Below are positions 60,055 through 64,000 of a stretch of DNA of 64,000 nt, piece after piece. The stretch covers positions 558,001 through 622,000 of the forward strand of contig NZ_JAAOYW010000002.1 in NCBI RefSeq assembly GCF_011761235.1, given 5' to 3'. The notes under the pieces were generated by a model, which made no database searches, was not told the origin of the DNA, and was given only the letters and a program-made list of their open reading frames with translations. Numbering within the stretch: position 1 is the first letter of the stretch; the number at the start of each line of letters is the position of its first letter. The translations under genes and the position numbers were made by a program. The stretch comes from Frigoribacterium faeni (GTDB taxonomy: Bacteria > Actinomycetota > Actinomycetes > Actinomycetales > Microbacteriaceae).

Positions 60055-62124
60055 ATGGCACATTCCATGTTCGCAGACCGGACCAGGGCGCCGCTGGCCG
60101 TCCTCGCGTTCGTCGCCGGCGCCTCCTGGGCGGTCGTCGTCGCCGCCACCGGTGCCGAGCCGCACTGGGCCGGGCACGTCGTCGGCGCGCTGCTGCTGGC
60201 CGTCGGCGTCGGCTGGGCCGAGCGGCGCCTCGGCACGCGACGCACGGCCGTGATCGCGGCCGTCGGCACGGTCGTCCCCACCGTGGCGACCGTGCTCCTG
60301 CTCGCCCTCGGCGACGCGGTCGACGAGGCGTTCGCCGAGCTGGCCTCGGAGGACGTCGTCTGGGCGCCGAGCGTGACGCTCGTCGCGGTGGTCGTCGCGG
60401 CGAGCCGGGGCCTGGCGCCCTCCCGCCGCCGCGGGGTGCGGGCCGCCGTGCTCGCCGTCGTCGTCGCGGGGGTGCTCTTCGGGGGCTACGCGACCGACGC
60501 TGCCAGGGCGGCGGCGCTGCTCACGGGCCTCGGCCTCGGCCGTCGGCTCGTGCCCGTCTCGCCGCTCGCGGCCTGGCACGACCAGGCCGCCCACCGCGCC
60601 CGGACCGTCGCGGCCACGGCCCTCGGCACGCTCGCGCTCGGCTGGTCGGTCGCCGCCGTCGACCCGCACGCCAGCGGCCCCTTCATGACCCTCGGCCACG
60701 TCCTCCCGCCCGCCCAGACGGTCGCGGCCGTCGGGGTGCTCGTGCTCGCGGTCGCCCTGCTGCTCCGCGGTCGCCGGCTCGGCCTCGTGCTCGCGGTCGC
60801 CGCCCTGCTGCTGATGACCGGCATGCTCGTCTGGTTCGTCGGCACCGCCGGGGTCCCCTTCGGCCCGTACGACGGCGACGACCTCCCGCCGCCCCCGCCC
60901 GAGTGGGAGGTCGCCGTGCTGCTGACCTGGCTCGCGCCCGCCGCGAGCCTCGTCGTGGTGGTCACCCGACGCCACGCCTTCGCCCGCCGCCCCCGGGGCG
61001 CACTCGGCACGGCCGACCGCGACCGCCTCCTCGCCCGCATGACGCGCGGCGACGCCGGCTCGCTCGCCTGGATGGGCACCTGGGCCGGCAACTGCCACTG
61101 GTTCGCCGACGACGAGGAGGCGGCGGTCGCGGACGCCGTGCCGGCCGCCCCGTGCGAGGGCGTCGTCGCGTACCGCCCGGCCCACGGCGTCGCCCTCACG
61201 GTCTCCGACCCGGTCAGCACCGGGCCGGAGGCGGCCGAGACCATCCGCCGCTTCGCCCGCTGGTGCTCGGCGCGCGCCCTCGTGCCGGCCTTCTACAGCG
61301 TGCACGGACGGCACCTCGACACCTTCGCCGAGATGGGCTGGCACGTCACCCCGGTGGCCGAGGAGGCGGTGCTCGACCTGGCCGGGTTCAGCACGTCGGG
61401 CAAGAAGCGCCAGGACCTCCGCACCGCCGTGAACCGGGCCGCCCGCGACGGCGTCGAGGCCGTCTGGGGCACGTGGGCCGACCTGCCCGCCGGGCTCAGG
61501 GCGCAGGTGGAGGCGCTCAGCGACGACTGGGTCGACGCGAAGGCCCTGCCCGAGATGGGCTTCACGCTCGGCGGGCTGGCCGAGCTCGACGACCCCGACG
61601 TGCTCGTCCTGCTCGCGGTCGACGAGGCGGGGCGCCTGCACGGCGTGACGAGCTGGCTGCCGTCGTGGCGCGACGGCGAGCTGGTGGGCCGCACCCTCGA
61701 CGTGATGCGACGGGGCGTCGACCCGATGCCCGGGGTCGTGGAGTTCCTCGTCGCGACGGCCGCCCGGACGTTCCAGGCCGAAGGGCTCGAGCAGCTCAGT
61801 CTCTCGGGCACGCCCCTGGCGCCCCTCCGCTCCGAGCCGCCGCGCACCGCGGCCACCCGTGTCGTCATGCGCGTGACCGAGGTGGTCCGGCACGTGCTCG
61901 AGCCGTCGTACGGCTTCACCTCGCTCGCCCGCTTCAAGGCCAAGTTCGACCCGCGGTACGAGACGCTCTGGCTCGCCTGCCCGAGCGCCGCCGACCTCGC
62001 GCCGATCGGCCGGGCGCTCGCCGCCGCCTACGTGCCCGGCCTGCGGGCCCACCAGGTCGTGGGCGCGCTGCGGGTGGCGCGTCGCAGCTCGCGCGGGCAG
62101 GTCCGCGACACGGCACGGCCCTGA
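60055..62124 (+). CDS. DUF2156 / aminoacyl-phosphatidylglycerol synthase-like membrane protein
   Basis: 689 residues. About eight membrane helices in residues ~15-330 are followed by a DUF2156 domain, the catalytic part of MprF-like enzymes that move an amino acid from tRNA to phosphatidylglycerol. Typical stretches: CEGVVAYRPAHGVALTVSDP, then LVPAFYSVHGRHLDTFAEMG, SGKKRQDLRTAVNRAARDG and the YGFTSLARFKAKFDPRYETL end. The ATG at 60055 lies just 5 bases after TACCAT, a possible -10, so the mRNA may be leaderless; a second ATG is at 60067. Lipid aminoacylation would lower surface charge and raise peptide resistance. Confidence 0.83.
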   Translation: MAHSMFADRTRAPLAVLAFVAGASWAVVVAATGAEPHWAGHVVGALLLAVGVGWAERRLGTRRTAVIAAVGTVVPTVATVLLLALGDAVDEAFAELASEDVVWAPSVTLVAVVVAASRGLAPSRRRGVRAAVLAVVVAGVLFGGYATDAARAAALLTGLGLGRRLVPVSPLAAWHDQAAHRARTVAATALGTLALGWSVAAVDPHASGPFMTLGHVLPPAQTVAAVGVLVLAVALLLRGRRLGLVLAVAALLLMTGMLVWFVGTAGVPFGPYDGDDLPPPPPEWEVAVLLTWLAPAASLVVVVTRRHAFARRPRGALGTADRDRLLARMTRGDAGSLAWMGTWAGNCHWFADDEEAAVADAVPAAPCEGVVAYRPAHGVALTVSDPVSTGPEAAETIRRFARWCSARALVPAFYSVHGRHLDTFAEMGWHVTPVAEEAVLDLAGFSTSGKKRQDLRTAVNRAARDGVEAVWGTWADLPAGLRAQVEALSDDWVDAKALPEMGFTLGGLAELDDPDVLVLLAVDEAGRLHGVTSWLPSWRDGELVGRTLDVMRRGVDPMPGVVEFLVATAARTFQAEGLEQLSLSGTPLAPLRSEPPRTAATRVVMRVTEVVRHVLEPSYGFTSLARFKAKFDPRYETLWLACPSAADLAPIGRALAAAYVPGLRAHQVVGALRVARRSSRGQVRDTARP

Positions 62125-62187
62125 GCGCGGCACGGCTCAGGAACCCGGCACCGCGGCTTCCTGCGTCGTGCACGGATCAGGGCTCCG

Positions 62188-62240
62188 CCTGCCCTCCCGG
62201 CGCGGATCAGGAGCGATCGTCCTGAACGAGGGAGGACTGG
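62188..62240. terminator. Imperfect hairpin between convergent genes
   Basis: CC-GCCCTCCC-like left arm (from 62188) faces GGGAGGAC-like right arm (to 62240), and the centre TCAGGA-N7-TCCTGA also pairs. Length 53, similar to the other palindromes but less perfect. It sits between converging genes and may simply be a terminator. Confidence 0.45.
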
Positions 62241-62288
62241 ACCCGGGCACGCGCACCCGGTCGCGGGGACCCGGCCTGGCGGGGCCGC

Positions 62289-64000
62289 TCACTCGGCGAG
62301 CAGGTCCGCCCGCGACCACGAGTCGACGACGTGCCCGTGCCCGCCGGCGCGGAACGCGAGCACCGCGGCGCCGATGCGCCCGCCGTGCGTGCCGAGCTGC
62401 GACAGCCGGATCTCGGGTGCCGCGCGCCAGGCGAGTCCCGCGGCGAGCTCGGCGCGGAGGGGGTCGACGAGGGCGGCTCCCGCCCGGGAGACTCCCCCGG
62501 CCAGCACGACGACGGCCGGGTCGACGAGCAGGGTGAGCGACGTCAGGCCGAGGGCGAGGGCGCGCACGCCGTCGGCCCAGACGCGGTCGGCCACGGGGTC
62601 CGTGCCGAGGCGGGCGACGACGGCCGCGGTGTCGAGCCCGGGCTGCCCGCCGAGGGCGGCGTAGCGCCGGGCGACGCCGGCGCCCGAGAGGTAGACCTCG
62701 AGGCAGCCGACCTGGCCACAGGTGCAGGCCTCGCCGCCGGGCACCGCCGGCACGTGGCCGAGCTCGCCGGCTGCGGTGAGGGCGCCGCGCACGGCGTGCC
62801 CGCCGCTCGTGATCGAGGCGGCCACGCCGGTGCCGACGGCGACGAGCACCGAGTCGGCCACCCCGGCCGAGGCGCCGAACAGGCTCTCGGCGAGTCCGCT
62901 GGTACGGACGTCGTGGTCGATCTCGACCGGCACGCCGAGCTCGGCCGAGAGGATCGGCCCGAGCGGCACGTCGGTCCAGTCGAGCGTCGACGCGAAGAGC
63001 ACGACGCCCCGCTCGGCGTCGACCATGCCCGGCGTCACGACCCCGACGCCGACGACGTCGTGTCCCGAGGCGCGGGCTCCGGCCCGCAGGTCGTGCAGCA
63101 GCGCGACGACGCGGTCGATCGACTCGGCCCCGGTGGAGCCGGCCGCCACCGCGAGCGAGCGGACCGTGCGCCCCGCGTCGTCGACGACCGCTCCCTTGAA
63201 CGAGGTGCCGCCGATGTCGACCGCGACGACCGCGGTCCGGACCGGGGCCGGGTCGGGAGCCGCGCCTCCTCGGCTCTCGGGCACGGCGGCGTCGGGCACG
63301 GCGTCGTCGGGCCCGCCGGCGGCTCCGTCGGCCCGGCCCCGGCCGACCGCCGCGAGGAACCCGGCGACGACCGCCGGGTCGGTCCGCAGGGTCCCGTCGC
63401 CGCGCGGCGACGGCGACATCGCGCGCAGGTGCACCGAGGAGGCGCCGGTCGCGTCGAGCAGGGAGCGCACGCCCGCGGCCCGCACCCCTCCCCCGACGAG
63501 CACCTCGGGGGCGCCGGGCGCCGCCGACCGGCGCACCAGCTCGGCGAGGACGTCCGCGCCCTCGGCCGCGGTGCCGGGGCCTCCGGCGGTGAGCACCCGG
63601 CGCACGCCGAGCCCGTGCAGCACCTCGTACGCGGTGGGCAGGTCGCCGGTCGCGTCGATCGCCTTGTGGAACGTGACGGGCAGCGGGCCCGCCGCCGCGA
63701 GCAGGCGGCGCATCGCGGCGACGTCGACCCGGGAGGCCGGGGTCAGCGCCCCGAGGACGACCCCGACCTCGGTCGCGCACTCGGGCGCGAGGGCCGCGAT
63801 CGCCTCGAGGTCGGCGCACATGACGTCGAGCTCGGCCTCGTCGTGCACGAAGTCGCCGCCGCGCGGCCGCACGATCACCTGGACGCCCGCGTGCCGGACG
63901 GCCCGGAACACCGAGCGGATCGTCCCCGCGCTGGGGGTCGTCCCGCCCTCGAGCAGGTCGGCGCAGAGCTCGATCCGGTCGGCGCCGGCACGGTCGGCGA
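62289..64000 (-). CDS. CutC-ROK fusion protein (partial, 5' end outside window)
   Basis: At least 570 residues; the frame runs off the window. The N-terminal part is a CutC-family TIM barrel (RAGADRIELCADLLEGGTTP, VIVRPRGGDFV, PVTFHKAIDAT, VLTAGGPGTA, VLVGGGVRAAGV). A ~35-residue Asp/Pro linker leads to a complete ROK kinase domain: VAVDIGGTSFKGAVVD (phosphate 1), EIDHDVRTSGLAES (catalytic Asp), VAVGTGVAASI (phosphate 2), and the zinc site GELGHVPAVPGGEACTCGQV then GCLEVYL. ROK kinases phosphorylate sugars such as glucose or N-acetylmannosamine. The CutC half, once tied to copper, may serve a metabolic role. Both halves keep their motifs. Confidence 0.9.
   Translation of the reverse strand, partial: ADRAGADRIELCADLLEGGTTPSAGTIRSVFRAVRHAGVQVIVRPRGGDFVHDEAELDVMCADLEAIAALAPECATEVGVVLGALTPASRVDVAAMRRLLAAAGPLPVTFHKAIDATGDLPTAYEVLHGLGVRRVLTAGGPGTAAEGADVLAELVRRSAAPGAPEVLVGGGVRAAGVRSLLDATGASSVHLRAMSPSPRGDGTLRTDPAVVAGFLAAVGRGRADGAAGGPDDAVPDAAVPESRGGAAPDPAPVRTAVVAVDIGGTSFKGAVVDDAGRTVRSLAVAAGSTGAESIDRVVALLHDLRAGARASGHDVVGVGVVTPGMVDAERGVVLFASTLDWTDVPLGPILSAELGVPVEIDHDVRTSGLAESLFGASAGVADSVLVAVGTGVAASITSGGHAVRGALTAAGELGHVPAVPGGEACTCGQVGCLEVYLSGAGVARRYAALGGQPGLDTAAVVARLGTDPVADRVWADGVRALALGLTSLTLLVDPAVVVLAGGVSRAGAALVDPLRAELAAGLAWRAAPEIRLSQLGTHGGRIGAAVLAFRAGGHGHVVDSWSRADLLAE

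Overview
The window is very GC-rich, with strong third-position GC bias, many GTG/TTG starts and ATGA/GTGA overlaps between adjacent genes. Together with the rpoB-rpoC pair, a two-GNAT acetyltransferase, type VII-secretion-like genes and a 1163-residue RpoB, this points to a motile high-GC Gram-positive actinobacterium, most likely of the family Microbacteriaceae. The family assignment is inferred from gene style, not from a search.

Layout. 1-4.4 kb: a type IV pilus/type II secretion ATPase (minus strand) diverges from a four-gene plus-strand cassette (unknown protein, small MglA/Cvn-like GTPase, two roadblock/LC7 proteins). 4.5-7.1 kb: a GNAT acetyltransferase, methionine aminopeptidase and a double-GNAT protein. 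7.2-14.8 kb: rpoC and rpoB with a strong terminator and a recognisable promoter back to back with that of a spermidine-synthase-like gene. 16.0-53.9 kb: one large flagellar locus on the minus strand, read from high to low coordinates: fliA, fliC, fliD, fliS, a FliT-like gene; flgB-flgC-fliE-fliF-fliG; fliH-fliI-fliJ-NlpC/P60-fliK-flgD-flgE; flbD-motA-motB-fliM-fliN-fliO-fliP-fliQ-fliR-flhB-flhA-(degenerate flhF)-csrA. 54.4-64 kb: a secreted GH16 glucanase, an EamA transporter, a CGNR zinc-finger protein, an endonuclease VIII-like glycosylase, a divergent membrane hydrolase / aminoacyl-phosphatidylglycerol-synthase-like pair, and a CutC-ROK fusion cut by the window edge.

The flagellar locus is broken into blocks by oppositely oriented gene groups: a type VII-secretion-like operon with several membrane-protein genes (27.8-35.1 kb), a two-gene membrane protein/winged-helix cassette (43.0-43.9 kb) and a small membrane protein plus DJ-1/PfpI gene (48.4-49.3 kb). 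The first gene of each block that follows (flbD, fliH, flgB) and fliC has a match to a sigma-28 (FliA) promoter of the form T(A/T)AC-N15/16-GCCGA(T/G)AG. A fifth match sits at motB/fliM. The sigma factor itself is encoded at 53.1-53.9 kb.

The predicted leaders of fliH, flgB and fliC, and less clearly flbD, carry small hairpins that display ACGGAU/ACGGAC in the loop, the form of a CsrA-binding site. csrA is the last gene of the locus. The fliC leader has a loop site upstream and a second GGA site at the Shine-Dalgarno, as in Bacillus subtilis hag. A two-layer circuit, FliA on transcription and CsrA on translation, can therefore be read from the sequence.

A second unexpected layer is a set of seven or eight intergenic near-perfect palindromes of very constant size (51-60 bp, four of them exactly 56 bp). 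Two are clear copies of each other and the others are unrelated in sequence. Other oddities include a FlhF homologue without its P-loop, a FliM without the usual CheY-binding segment, NPTD instead of NPTH in FlhB, and an in-frame palindromic repeat in fliK.
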